From Anarhynchus alexandrinus (taxonomy: Eukaryota; Chordata; Aves; Charadriiformes; Charadriidae): a stretch of 64,000 nucleotides of DNA. Location of the stretch: NCBI GenBank assembly GCA_008711295.1, contig VUYV01000044.1, positions 1,489,235-1,553,234 on the forward strand, written 5' to 3'. Numbering within the stretch: the first letter of the stretch is position 1; each line of letters opens with the position of its first letter. A program made the translations under genes and the position numbers. A model generated the notes under the pieces. It ran no database searches and was not told the origin of the DNA. It saw only the letters and a program-made list of their open reading frames with translations. Positions 1 to 11,515 of this stretch are shown piece by piece.

Positions 1-137
1 GTTCAAGGCCAGGCTGGACGTGGCCTTGGGCAACCTGGTCTAGTGGGAGGTGTCCCTGCCTATGGCAGGGGGGTTGGAACTCGATGATCTTCAAGGTCCT
101 TTCCAACCTAAACCATTCTATGATTCTATGATTCTAT
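1..137 (+). mobile_element. CR1 LINE, 3' end fragment
   Basis: The sequence reads as the terminal part of a chicken-repeat-1 (CR1) non-LTR retrotransposon: a GGCCTTGGGCAACCTGGTCTAG-like stretch, then a GATGATCTTCAAGGTCC block, then 'CCAACCTAAACCATTCTATG' and the short ATTCTATG tandem terminus that ends avian CR1 copies. It is 5'-truncated or cut by the window edge, and it carries no usable reading frame. It lies in PREX1 intron 1, antisense to that gene. Family membership is seen directly; the subfamily is not determined. Confidence 0.93.
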
Positions 138-3100
138 ATGATGATAGGATGTTTCATTTCAAACACCTTACTTGGAAGGAGCAATTGAATCTACTTTATC
201 GGCATATGGATGACTATTTGCTTAAAAGAAAATCTAAGAGGGGGTGAGGGGGGTGGAAGGTGCAAAGCAGAGAAAATTCATCCAGTGTTTCTTTCAGGAC
301 CTTCACAAAGTTTCCAAAAATATTAACAAAATCAAGACAACTTATTCTTTCAAATCAGTTAAAACAGGGCAAACCAGGCACCTCTCTCTGAGCCTCTTCT
401 GTCTTTCACATCCTCAAGACTCTTAACAAGTCAGCCCTTGCCCCAGAAGCTCAGTTAGAAAGACATGGCATGTGGAAACTAGTCATGACTTCCCTGGTAA
501 TAACAACAAAATTACAAAAGTTATAAGCAAATCTGATTTGAGTACATAAGCCAAAAAAACATTTTATTGTTATATTTTATTCTAATTAGTTGAAAAGCAG
601 TGCAGAAGAGAGGAGGCCTTCTCAGCAAGTGTAAGTACAATATTGAGTATCTGTGAGAAAATATAGTTGTCTTTATTTTTAATGTGGCTGATTGAGCCAA
701 TACTGACATGGAATTAGAAAACTCTCCCCAGTTTTGGAGATCTATGGGTTTTAAAACAAACATTTACAAAGTTTACTCAGCAGTACACTGCACAAGATAC
801 AAAGAAAGGACAAGTCTGTATTCTAAATGACCTGCCTCAGCACTGCACCAACATGAAGATGATCTGGAACAGTAGAGCCCTTTGCAGAGCTGTAAGAATA
901 ACAGGGTAACACCAGAAGGCAGCCTAATCAGTTTGATTGTTTGTTCATGTGTTCTCTCTCTCTACGCTATACACCCATCTCTTCTGACTGGGAGTGTTCA
1001 TGACACGCGTTATGACTCTTCACAACACTTCCAGAGGTGCATACAGAGGGCCACAGTCACAACAGCAAAGTGAAACTCCTCCAAGGAACAAATTTCAAGA
1101 CTGCCCTCATTTAACATTATTTTGCTGTTGGAACAGTGAATTTTTAACAGTTTGTCACTGCTAGGATGGTGACTCTTGGTAAGATAGATGAGGCAGAAGT
1201 AACTCTTCTCCTAGTCCTACACACCAGTTTTGCCAAATAATCAAGTAGTGGTCCACAAATATCAATGGTTTCTGGTGTCACAACTTCTTCCAGAGGCTAG
1301 TCTTATTAACATGTTGTCTGAAGATATATGCATTGCTTCTGTGTTGGAAGGTTACGGAAAATGAACTATCAAAAAGCTGCAATGCCACTGCAAAGCAACA
1401 GAATAACTGCCCTTCTGCTGTAGGAGAGAGATCCAGCCTCTCTTTTATCAAGCACTTAACACACCATTGAGGTTTTATATCCATTGAAACAGAGACCTCA
1501 AATTGCCTCAACAATTCTACACATCAAAGCATGTATCTGTTCAGTAGTTGCCAACAGCAGCTGGAGGTCGTCTGAAAGAAGCTTTGGGTCACTGTCCTAC
1601 ATGTTTTGTGCAGTGTGACACTAACACTCAAAAGCAGGTTTTGCTAAGTTCCCCTGACACTGAATTTGTGAAAGGTGATGGTAGAGCTTTGTGAGTCTTT
1701 TTTCGTAATGCGGTCACTGTGATTTGAAAGCTCAGGACAAAAGCCATTCACATTATTTTTCCTCCACAGTCATTAGTTATTCAGTCTCTTCAAAGCCAGT
1801 TACTAATGGACTTAAATGTATGGACAAACTGGAGCTCTCTCCCATGAAGAGACACAGTTCAGGTTTACAATCAAAGAAAATGCCACCCATGCTCCTCCTC
1901 CTAAACTGCCAGCATGATTTCTATGTAGAAGAACGAGCAGCTGAATGTGTAAACTCACAGCTATGGACCAAGAAATGAACTATAGGACAAATGACACAGA
2001 GCAGAGGCCTGCCAACCATAAGATTTAAGCCGTCAAAAGGTTTTTTGGTAGGGGTTTTTTGGGAGTTGGGGGTGGGGAAAGTTGTATTTTAATTCTTTGT
2101 CTTGTGGGTTCTGAGCCTGTCAGTGCTAGTACACTCATTCTAGAAGCTGGTCTCAAATTGACTGAAGCACAGACTTCACCATACTTCATTACACACCTCT
2201 GCTGTACAATTGCAGGGGTTTTTTTTTACTCTGCTCTCCAGAGATACAACTTTGTAAAACTGAAGCTGTCAAAGACCTCCTAAAGGCCTTCTGTGATAAC
2301 TTGCATGCTTAAGAAAAAAATGCTAATACACGCTACACTCCAAAGGTGATTTTTTTTTCAGTTTTGAGAACAAAGAAACATAAGCACATAAAGAGATAAC
2401 AGAGTGAGAGAAAAGAACATGAGGCAATATGAAATGTAAGAGATTAAGTCCACAAGAGAAACCAAGAAGGATAGTGTGGTAGCTTGGACGCACCCAGTCA
2501 GCACATGCACCATTAAACGTGGCTGGCACTCTGCTTCGCGTTCTGAGAAACCACATCCCCTATTATAGCTAGAGCTACTGTCAAATGTCTCTTGATACAA
2601 AGCTAGTAATTATTACTAATGGTATCATTAATTGTCATTTTACTACATATCATAAAATAATATTTTGTTCTCATTAAGCTCAAAGAGCACAAAGTCTCTT
2701 GGAAATGATTATGATAAAATAACAATTAAGTCTAAGCAGCTTTTAGACACTGCCTGTGCTGCTGTGGCAAACAAAAGGATCCAATCCCACTGACTCAAGG
2801 CATTTAAGGAAGCACAACTTTGATAAAGCAAAAATAACCAGGAGTCCTGAAAGGAGACCTCCTGAAAACAGCCGATCAGGCATATGCTCAGGCAGATCGT
2901 ATCTTGCAAACAGATTTCAGAAGCAGACTTCAGAAAACAGCACCATCTGGATCAAATTTGCAACTCTATCCATAAATAAGAAGGGACAGCTTATGGCACT
3001 ACTGCAAGCATATTTGTAAAGTGTGGGAATATCAGGATGAGAGGCAAGAGTGCTAAGGGGAAAATGCTGCCTACAAGAGTGAAAAATGCAGCTGTACCAC

Positions 3101-4362
3101 TAAGGAAGTGGTGTGATGAAGCCACTTCACAGCAAAACGAGACTAGCCAGGACAAAGATGACTGGAAATGAGGCAGCTGGATGCCTAGAACATTCAAAAA
3201 AGGTGAAACCAGCCAGGTTCTGGAGCTAAATTGTAACTCATGAACAATGAGCAAAATTCTTTCATCTGCCCAGCAAACCTCCATTCTACTACGGTACTCC
3301 TCTATGCAAAGACTGCAGAGCCAGGGATGTAGGGAAAGCTGACAGGCAGTGTCTAGTTTCCCCCAAAAGAACCTGGAAAGAAAATTTCAATATACAACTG
3401 AAAATGGTCCAGTGATTTATACCTTTGAGAATCCAGGCAGATAAAACATGCTGTTACTCTTTTGACTCAAGTGACTAGCCAGAAATGTGGGGGAGTTGCA
3501 CGCTGTCCCAATTAGAAAGAGAAAATTCATAACCAAGTTAGGTGATTTTGTGTATGTACAAAAACATACAAAGAGGTGTAAAACAACTGTGTTTCTCATA
3601 TGATGGAGGATAGTATTTTGACAGTCATGTCACAAATTTATATTGTTGTCTTTTGGATGCTAAGATAGTTTAAATCCTGCTGTTATTTTTCAGGTAAGAA
3701 TGAAATAGAAAAGGTAGGGAGTTTTCTGAAACATTCTGAATTTGAAATATATAAACCAGCTCACTTAGAGACTTTGACTAATTTTATACAAGCTAAGAGC
3801 TTCCAAAGATGATATACGGATTCCACAAAATCTTCAGGTCACCATATTTGCCAAACGTATTTGAAACCAGGAAGAAAATAAATTACCTGGCAAAGAGGGA
3901 GAATCTAGGCAATAATTTTACATGATTAATCTCCCCAAAATGTGGAAACATCCCCCCAGTATCACAGGATGTTCCCCATGGTACCCCTTCCTACCACTGG
4001 TTAACAGTATCGTAAAACTGGATTCCACATTCTGACTTTGGGGAAATTTGTAGTTCCAAGATTACTTTTTTTCACCCCACTTGTTTTAGTATTATTTTTC
4101 AAAAAAGAACCCACCCCTTTTCTATGTCTTTAGGTATTCGTTCTGTTTTGTAAATATGCTCGGCTTTTGAAGAAGTTAGAGTGAAGAAGTTAGAAGTTTA
4201 GAGTGGCTTACAAAGCAAAGTCACATTTACTTTGCTAAGGACTAGAGTGATTTAGGACTTCACCACCCCTTCTACTTGGTTACCACTTTGCTGCTGGAAG
4301 TTATTGTACCTGCTCTCAGCCAGTTTGTGTGAGCTACTCCTTTGCTTCAGCATAGTGTCAGC
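138..4362. other. Intronic sequence without recognised elements
   Basis: AT-rich unique-looking DNA within PREX1 intron 1. I see A- and T-homopolymer runs of 8-10 bases and short chance open frames. There is no clear transposon end, RNA gene or splice-bounded exon. Confidence 0.55.
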
Positions 4363-4438
4363 CAGCTTACTTTGAGGCACCAAAGGAACACTTCAAACTA
4401 AACTCCCTAACTTTTCACTCAGATGTATTAAAGAGCCC
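4363..4438. repeat. 76-bp perfect direct repeat, copy 1
   Basis: This block, from CAGCTTACTTTGAGGCACC to TTAAAGAGCCC, is identical base for base to 5363-5438. The first differing bases are 4362 (c versus g) on the left and 4439 (t versus a) on the right, so the repeat is sharply bounded. It is non-coding and not recognisable as a known transposon terminus. The copies are in the same orientation at an offset of exactly 1000 bp. Confidence 0.95.
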
Positions 4439-4649
4439 TCACAAATTTCAATTAGACCAAAAGGATAAGGGTTATGAATATATAAAGTAAGGTAAAAGGA
4501 AATAATCAGACAGGAAAGCTGCCCAAAAGCAATTAAAAAAAGCCTTTGACTAACTCCTCTGCACTGTTTTAAAAAAAAAATAAATCAAACAATGAAGGAA
4601 ATCAGAACTACAAGAGATCAGAATGCCACCCTGTACACCAAGGCAGACG

Positions 4650-5030
4650 CGCAGTATCTTTTACCCTTCTGTCAGCAGTCTGTCTTATTCATTCTCAACA
4701 AGAACTAGTTTCAGACACTTCACAGCATTCCCTTTATCTATTCCATTGCTTCATTATCCTGGCTTTTTGAAAGCATCTCCTAATTTTCTCAGTTGCTGCA
4801 ATTTAAACCCATTACTTATTATCCTCTCAACTACAGATACAGAGAAGAGTGTACTCCCTTAATCTCAGCAACAGGTTGTGGGTTTTTTTATATACTTGGA
4901 AGACTATTACCGTGTCCTCTTAGACTTACCTTTTTCAGCCTGAGCAATCCAAACTCATTCAAGTTTTACTTTAGAACATTCTTCTTGTTCTTTTCTGGAC
5001 ACCAACAACTTGGAAAGCTTATACATAAAA
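4650..5030 (-). mobile_element. Old CR1 LINE relic (3' region, minus orientation)
   Basis: Read on the plus strand, this follows the order of a reversed CR1 3' region. It has a stretch like 'CATCTCCTAATTTTCTCAGT' then 'TGCAATTTAAACCCATTACT', the place where CR1 copies read 'GAAGCCATTGCCCCTTGTCC'. Next comes a block resembling the reversed 'gaggtgacctaattgcagcc' region, and finally 'TTTCAGCCTGAGCAATCCAA' and 'TTTTCTGGACACC', matching the reversed coding segment for the C-terminal [13 protein letters not shown] region. It is heavily diverged and has no intact frame. Boundaries are approximate. The call rests on remembered CR1 structure, not an alignment. Confidence 0.65.
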
Positions 5031-5362
5031 CTAGACATTATCCTGTTAAGCAAAGAACTTCAATAATAAAATTAATAATTTAAGAATTCTTTCAATTTTA
5101 GCCATACAGGTCTCAGAATTTATTGTTTGTGCCTGATTTTTAACAGTATCAGATTAATTCAAAAGAGCTTTCCGGAATTTAGTCATTCTTGCTTTAGAGC
5201 CCATTAACCTTTTTCCCATGTCCACGCTGCCTCCCATACCCTTCCCTGTCCTTGTATATGATGACTATGTCTGTCACTAATACAGATAAACAAAAAACAG
5301 ACTACGGTATTCAGCTGTTTATTCAGTAAACGCTATGATCACCATGCTCATTTTCTAAGGAG

Positions 5363-5438
5363 CAGCTTACTTTGAGGCACCAAAGGAACACTTCAAACTA
5401 AACTCCCTAACTTTTCACTCAGATGTATTAAAGAGCCC
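5363..5438. repeat. 76-bp perfect direct repeat, copy 2
   Basis: Identical to 4363-4438. The intervening sequence contains the old CR1 relic at 4650-5030. Perfect identity inside otherwise decayed intronic DNA suggests a recent local duplication or an assembly artefact. Confidence 0.95.
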
Positions 5439-8400
5439 AAGGCTGCATACACCAACTAGCACAGCGTCCAAGCAGTATATTCTAGGTGGCAAATCCAGAC
5501 AGGGAAACATGGATTGACTCCCTGCTCTTGTATACAGACACTTAGGGTTTGCACACAGGAAAGGGTATGAAGTAGTACGTCAGACAAATGGCATCTCAGT
5601 TTCTTCTCACACTAATGGCTCTTCAGTTGCTTTTTAAGGGAAAAGCAAATCTCAGTTCCTGAGCTTTCTGATTGGATTTTTTAGCCTTTTCCTTCTCTTT
5701 TCAAAAATCCTTTCTTTTAATTCTCTTCCAGGGGAGCGCCTCTTCCTTACTGTGCCTACTCTTGGCTCTCCTGTAAGCTCATCTGTTCTCCAACAAAGCA
5801 AGCTACCACTCAGAAAATGAAGATAAATGCTTTCTTGTTGCTCTCTCATACCCAGCCCTTGGAGCAACCATGTTATTCTGTTTGAGTTGTTTCTGCCTCT
5901 GAAGAACTGCTGGCCTCAATGTCCTCCACTCATTTGTAGAATCCATTTTTTCCTCTTAAAATTCAGAGCAGCAGGGTTTGAAGTTTCTACTGTATTTCCA
6001 CCACTGAAGTGAATCTATACCTCCCTGACATTTTATTTAATGGAAGATTTACATAGTAATAGGTGAAAAAATAGCAATTTTTTTGTTGTTGTTTTATTTT
6101 TATTTGTTTTGTTGAAGAAACAGCCACTGCAGCTGGAGAATTCGAGACCTGAGGAGCTGCTGAGGAGCAGCAGCATCTAATATTTAGCACCACACTCTTT
6201 ATGCATGAATACCCTCCATAACTCACTCCAGACTCTGCCAAGATTTCCAGCTCATGCATGCTTTAGCAGTTGGTACCACACATCAATAGGTTATGAATTT
6301 GGAGTTATGACTGCTATGTAAACTCATCAAGACTCTACTTCAATGAGTAATAGCCAAGAAACAAGGATCCCATAATTCTGCTATAGTCTAGAAAGTTCAT
6401 CCCATTAATAAATGGGCAAAGTATATATGTGGTGTGGGAGGAACTATTCCTGGCATAAGTTTTAGAAACTAAAAACATAAACACATAGAAAGCAGGAAAT
6501 TGCTCAAAACTAGCAGCAATTTACTGCCAAGCAAGATATTTAGGTAGGATGGTGCCAGTATTCTGGCCAGGCCTCATGTTTTACTCTTCCTGGACAGTAA
6601 GCCGGGTGCAGCACCTTCCTGCTGCAGAGCGTGCAGACCCCAGGCCCTGCGCAGGCAGGGACTTGCACACACCACCTATTTTTGTGCGGGTACAAACCTA
6701 ACTGAATCCCTTCCCTCTTCTGTTGTGTATTCACCACTTACTGCACAGAAAACCAATTTCAGAGGTGCTTTAGAAATATTACCACTCCTGCTTTTGTAAT
6801 ACTGCCTGCAAAAATAAGTTTTTACATATATACACAGACTATAAATTCAGTTGAATCTGAAATATGTAAAAGACATTTTTCTTCTAATCTGTTCTGTTGC
6901 CATCCTGTTTACATCTTTGAGTATATACTTCCTTTAGAAGCAAAATGACTGAGAACCTTTACATGAAGGAAAAAAAAAGATACTTTATTTCTCAGTAGTT
7001 CACACCCTTCTGTTTATCACCTTGAAGCTTAAAATAAGTACTAGAGTCACTTTGAAAATAGTTACTTTATACTATAATCACTATAGGGGTAGGTACAATC
7101 AGAGCTGACAAATGAACAGTAAGGGCAGATGAAACCAGGAAAAGGTAGGGTTTTGTGCAAGTAAAACCAACAATAACAAAAAAACCTGCCTCACTTCTCT
7201 GAAGATTAAATTAACAACTTTTCAGCATTCTCCCATAATCCTGAATCAGGAGACCTTTACACACTTACTTTCCTTAAGTTCTGGACCCATTAAAACTTTC
7301 CTAGTTGATGGTATTTGAGATTAAAAAGTTTTATACCTTTCTGTTTCATAATAACCCTTCGATGCCCGCACCCATATCTCTACAAGAAGAGATAGAACAT
7401 CAGGAGAATCAGCATTTCATGGCTCCTTTCCATTTCTCTCTTGAAATACATCTGCCTGAAACCAATCAGAACTTCTTTAGTGGGTACGAAATTCTGGTAT
7501 GCACAACATGCACACCTCATATAAATCTCATTTCAGTGCTGATTAAAGAAAGATGTGGAGAGAGGGAACTTGCTATAGGATTTCATTGCATGTCAGAACT
7601 TCACATTTGAAATTAATCTGAAATTGATAAACATCTTTTCTCTTCCTTCTCCCTCACTCCTACGAACAGAGTAACTCCACTAACAAGGCCAAAGTGTGAT
7701 AAAAGGACTGCCTCATTGGGCACAAACAGAACCCCCATTTTCAGAAAAGTGCTGTTAAAGAGATCTACATATCATGGAGCATCAAATCTTTTTCTTCCAG
7801 GTACTCCAAAGCAGATCACCCCTTTGGAGAGGCGTCCCAGAATCCTGAGAGCATCACAGAGCCTCATATGAAGAAGTATGTGCTGGAAATAATGCTGGGT
7901 GTCTCTAATTGGAGGGACATTCCTGGTGGATGGCACTGTGCATCCTATGCAAAACCTTTAAAAGGCAGCAGAGTTGTCCCAGAAAAACAGGAAAGTTTGA
8001 CAACTTAATATCATGTTACCAAGACACACATCACACAGGACGATTTGTAACTAGTTCATGTCACTGCCTGGTATTTAGACTGCTGGGAAAGACAGACTTT
8101 TTTTTTCCTTTAAGAAAAGATTTATATAATGAAGAGTGAAGACAGAATCATTCATTTAGCCAAATTCCACTTAAATGCACATTAGAATGGACAGGCAATA
8201 TGTCTCTAAACAAGAAGCTTTGCAATGAAAAGATTGTGAGATTTCTGTCACTAGGGTGACAGCTGGTGCATCATTAGTCAGAAATAAAGTACACCCAAGC
8301 CCAAATTACTCCCCACGTATCAAAAAAAAAAAAACCCACACCAAATCATTCTAGGGAATTTGTTTTCACTTTATACAAAAGTCTCAACCCTTCTGACCAG

Positions 8401-9306
8401 TTCCACCAGCTCAGCTGAAGGTTGCTTACACAGCAAACATAAGAAAATAACATAAAGCCTAGAAAACAGAAGCAGACTAAGACAGCACGTTTCTCTTCCT
8501 CCTTTGAAATTGTCACTCAAATATCATCTGTATTTAACATTTCTTGAGTCTAAAAAGCAAGCTCTAGCCTTATGGTGGAGGTTCATTGCAGATGACTTAG
8601 GCGAACAGCAAAGGGTTGGAAGAGCCATCAGAACTCAGTCTAAATGCAAGCAGTCATACAGCAAGGCCATGCCTGAGCTCTTCTACCCTCACAGCTACTG
8701 TCTTCACGCAGTCCAAATAAAATGAGTATCCATAGCACACTCTCAGCCAGCCCAGGTGTACAGCATCAACTCAGACCTCCAACAGAGGAGCTCTGGCAAG
8801 TATTGTGTTTGAAAGCACTCAGGTGTTTTCCCCACCACTTTCCCAGTGTTTACTGTGTCTGAAGTACACATGGCAAAATAGACAAGTGCCTAATTCTCAG
8901 CCACTCCAGTTGTCATTCTACAGATAACTACAAACTGTTAATTAACATGTATTTGGGCTAAAGACTGTGACTCTCATTTGCAAACTGATTTAAATGAGAT
9001 GGCTGAAGCAATTATTGTCCTCTACTCTCTGTTCCTCCTTCTCCTGAAGGTTACACCTGTGTCTCAGACAACACTGCACAGAATGTGCATCTGTTGCTTA
9101 AGCACTGCCCTCTACAACTCAACATTTAAGCATTTAAACAAACCACTGCAGCCTCTAGTCTGCATTTATACACTAAGCTGTAAACTATAGCAGCTGAGGA
9201 TACAAACCCCTGACATTCATTCATAATGGGACTTCGACTTCTAGGAACATGTCAGGGCAAATAGGCACAGTGATAACTGTCATGGTCACCCCACTTAAAC
9301 ATGCTT
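5439..9306. other. Intronic sequence without recognised elements
   Basis: Unique-looking AT-rich intronic DNA. A T-rich patch at about 6079-6115 (GTTGTTGTTTTATTTTTATT-like) could be a degraded A-tail on the minus strand, but no retrotransposon body is recognisable beside it. No exon, RNA gene or strong regulatory site seen. Confidence 0.5.
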
Positions 9307-9351
9307 ACAAACATAAATCAAAACCCTAACAAACATAAATCAAAACCCTAA
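9307..9351. repeat. Two-copy tandem repeat, 22-bp unit
   Basis: ACAAACATAAATCAAAACCC plus TA occurs twice head to tail (first copy 9307-9328, second 9329-9350) with no mismatch. It is a simple recent slippage or duplication event in intronic DNA. Confidence 0.95.
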
Positions 9352-9753
9352 AGCAGTGAATCAGAGTGAAATTGGTAGGAGTATCTTCTGGTTTGGTCTA
9401 GTGTACTATAGCATAATGATATTAAATGATAGGGATTCCAGGATAATGGCATATCACATACGCTGGCATTTCCAATTGTTTGCAATGGCCAGGAAATACT
9501 GAAATTATAATCCCAAAGCATCCACAATATTAATGTTGTGTTCTACTCTGCACCAACCAGTCCCAGTGGACCTTTGTGTGTCCATCTCCTTTGAGCCATG
9601 CAACAGCATCACTTCCCTCCTCCAGCAATGTGAATAAGGGGGCTGAAAATTCAATGTTCTCTCCTCTTCTTCCCCTTGCATTGAGGTACCTCCACTGCAC
9701 CTCTTAAACTGCTGGAGTGGAGCAGAACAGAAATATATGTGGTTGTGATTTTG

Positions 9754-9826
9754 TCAGGGTAGGTTAATGGTTGGACTTGATGATCTTAAAGGTCCCTTCC
9801 AACCTCAGCAATTCTATGATTCTATG
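9754..9826 (+). mobile_element. CR1 LINE, short 3' end fragment
   Basis: This matches the CR1 tail: CAGGGTAGGTTAATGGTTGG, then ACTTGATGATCTTAAAGGTC, CCTTCCAACCTCAGCAATTC and the ATTCTATGATTCTATG terminus. Only the final 70 or so bases are present, as in most 5'-truncated avian CR1 copies. Confidence 0.95.
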
Positions 9827-11414
9827 TAGGGACAACCAAGAATTTGTGATGTGGGAACCAAGACATGACAGAAGGTTGTACTGGTGCAGGGATGCTGAAC
9901 TGAGTGATTGGGGAGAAACAGTCTAACATCATCTTGGGCTACAGGTACCCATCATATCAGGTGTCTCAAGCATAAGTCTTGGCTTTCTAGAAAGATCACA
10001 TCAGTGGGGGTGAAAGAAAAGGAAGGTAACGTTCCTATATCGGCATTGCTCCACCTCGTCCCAAACCACCCTCCCTCAAAATCTCACCGATTCAAAAGGT
10101 TCAATAGTATCATAATTTGCAAAGATACGTTATGCTACTGTTTTTATTTTGGTACTGTGTTAGTTTGAACAAGGCAGTAACGGCCTCCAGCAAAGTCGGA
10201 ACTGATGAACAGAAGTCTTTTATGTGAAAATAAGGAGAATTAGGACAAGAACCGAAAAAGGTGTTGACTGAAGATATATCTTCAAAATGAATGAAAAGGA
10301 GGCAGCTATAGCCTTGGAAGATCAGAATTGTGCAGAGAGGTGCAAAACATACCAAAAATAAACCCTCCTGTCCCAAAGGACAGGTTTTTGCTGTGAATTT
10401 CAGGATTCAACTACTTCTTTAATTCACCTTCAAACTTTAAGTCTGAACCTTGGAGCTAAAAAATTACAGAGGAAGAAACTTCCTTTCTGTGGAATCTCTG
10501 AAGTTCCAGCTCCTCACCAAAAATCAAGAAGTGCAGGGAAGCCACAAAAGTGAAGTGTTCTATGTACTAACTTTTATAACTAAACTTTTTTTTCAAATAT
10601 CCCCTTAGATTCAGTTTGGCCTTAAGATAGTTTTACTTTGCTGGAACAGACTGGCTTTTCCTAGTGAACACAGATGCAGCACCACCAGTACATTCACACC
10701 ACTGAGATTTTCACTTCATTTCTGTCTTTTCCACCCTTTGTGTTCAATGTGTGCCTAATTGAGGAACTCAGGCTTGCACTTACTGCTTTAAAAAGTACTT
10801 CTGCATAGTGTTGAGGTTAGTTCCAGCAGCTAACACATACACAAGCAGACTAGCAAGTGTGAAACAACCAGATGTCCTGAGTGTTTGCACTTGCACTTGC
10901 TGAGATTCTAGCATAAGCACAACTGTTCAGACAACTGCCACCAAGTAATTCCAAGACATAACATATCTTCTTTATTTACATTTTTATTACTCACTAAGAG
11001 CAACAGGAAGCTGCTGATTGGCAATTTCTGAAGACCCAAGACTTACATTCTACACCGTATGTTCACATAGGACTACAGCAGGAAAACTCTCCTAGCAGTC
11101 TCTTGCATCCAGCACAGGTATTCCCAGAACAGAAAACTGTTAATGCCTCCCATCCCCATTGATTCTTGGTCTGTGCACAAAGGTTGTCAATACTGCTTCT
11201 GGTTATGCCTAACAGTCCCCCTGGAATTCAGCTATGACCACTAATTAATCAAGCACTAGCTGCCCAAGGATGTGTCAGCTGGTTGCCAGAAGACTGAATT
11301 AAAGACTTAAATTTTTTGTTGCAATTTTTCACAAAAAAGACATATAGCTTGTGTGACATCTTTTGCTCTGCTTTTTCTCCTAAAGGAGGTAAGAAATGAA
11401 GACAAGGTATTTAG
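9827..11414. other. Intronic sequence without recognised elements
   Basis: Unique-looking intronic DNA. No supported exon or repeat was identified. Confidence 0.5.
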
Positions 11415-11515
11415 CTTCAGCTGCTGGCTCTGTTAGTTACTTCCCCTGCAACCTTTGGACAAGTCATTTTGCCTTTCTGTGCCTCAGTTTATTCATCCGC
11501 TAAATACTGTTTTTC
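11415..11515 (+). mobile_element. MIR (CORE-SINE) fragment, plus orientation
   Basis: The order CTGGCTCTGTTAGTTACTTC, then ACCTTTGGACAAGTCATTTT, then CTGTGCCTCAGTTTATTCAT, then CCGCTAAATACTG follows the central MIR consensus (CTCTGCCACTTA, then GACCTTGGGCAAGTCACTTA, then CTGTGCCTCAGTTTCCTCAT, then CTGTAAAATGGG). It is an ancient, immobile tRNA-derived SINE relic. Boundaries are approximate and the call is from recognition of the core. Confidence 0.8.
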
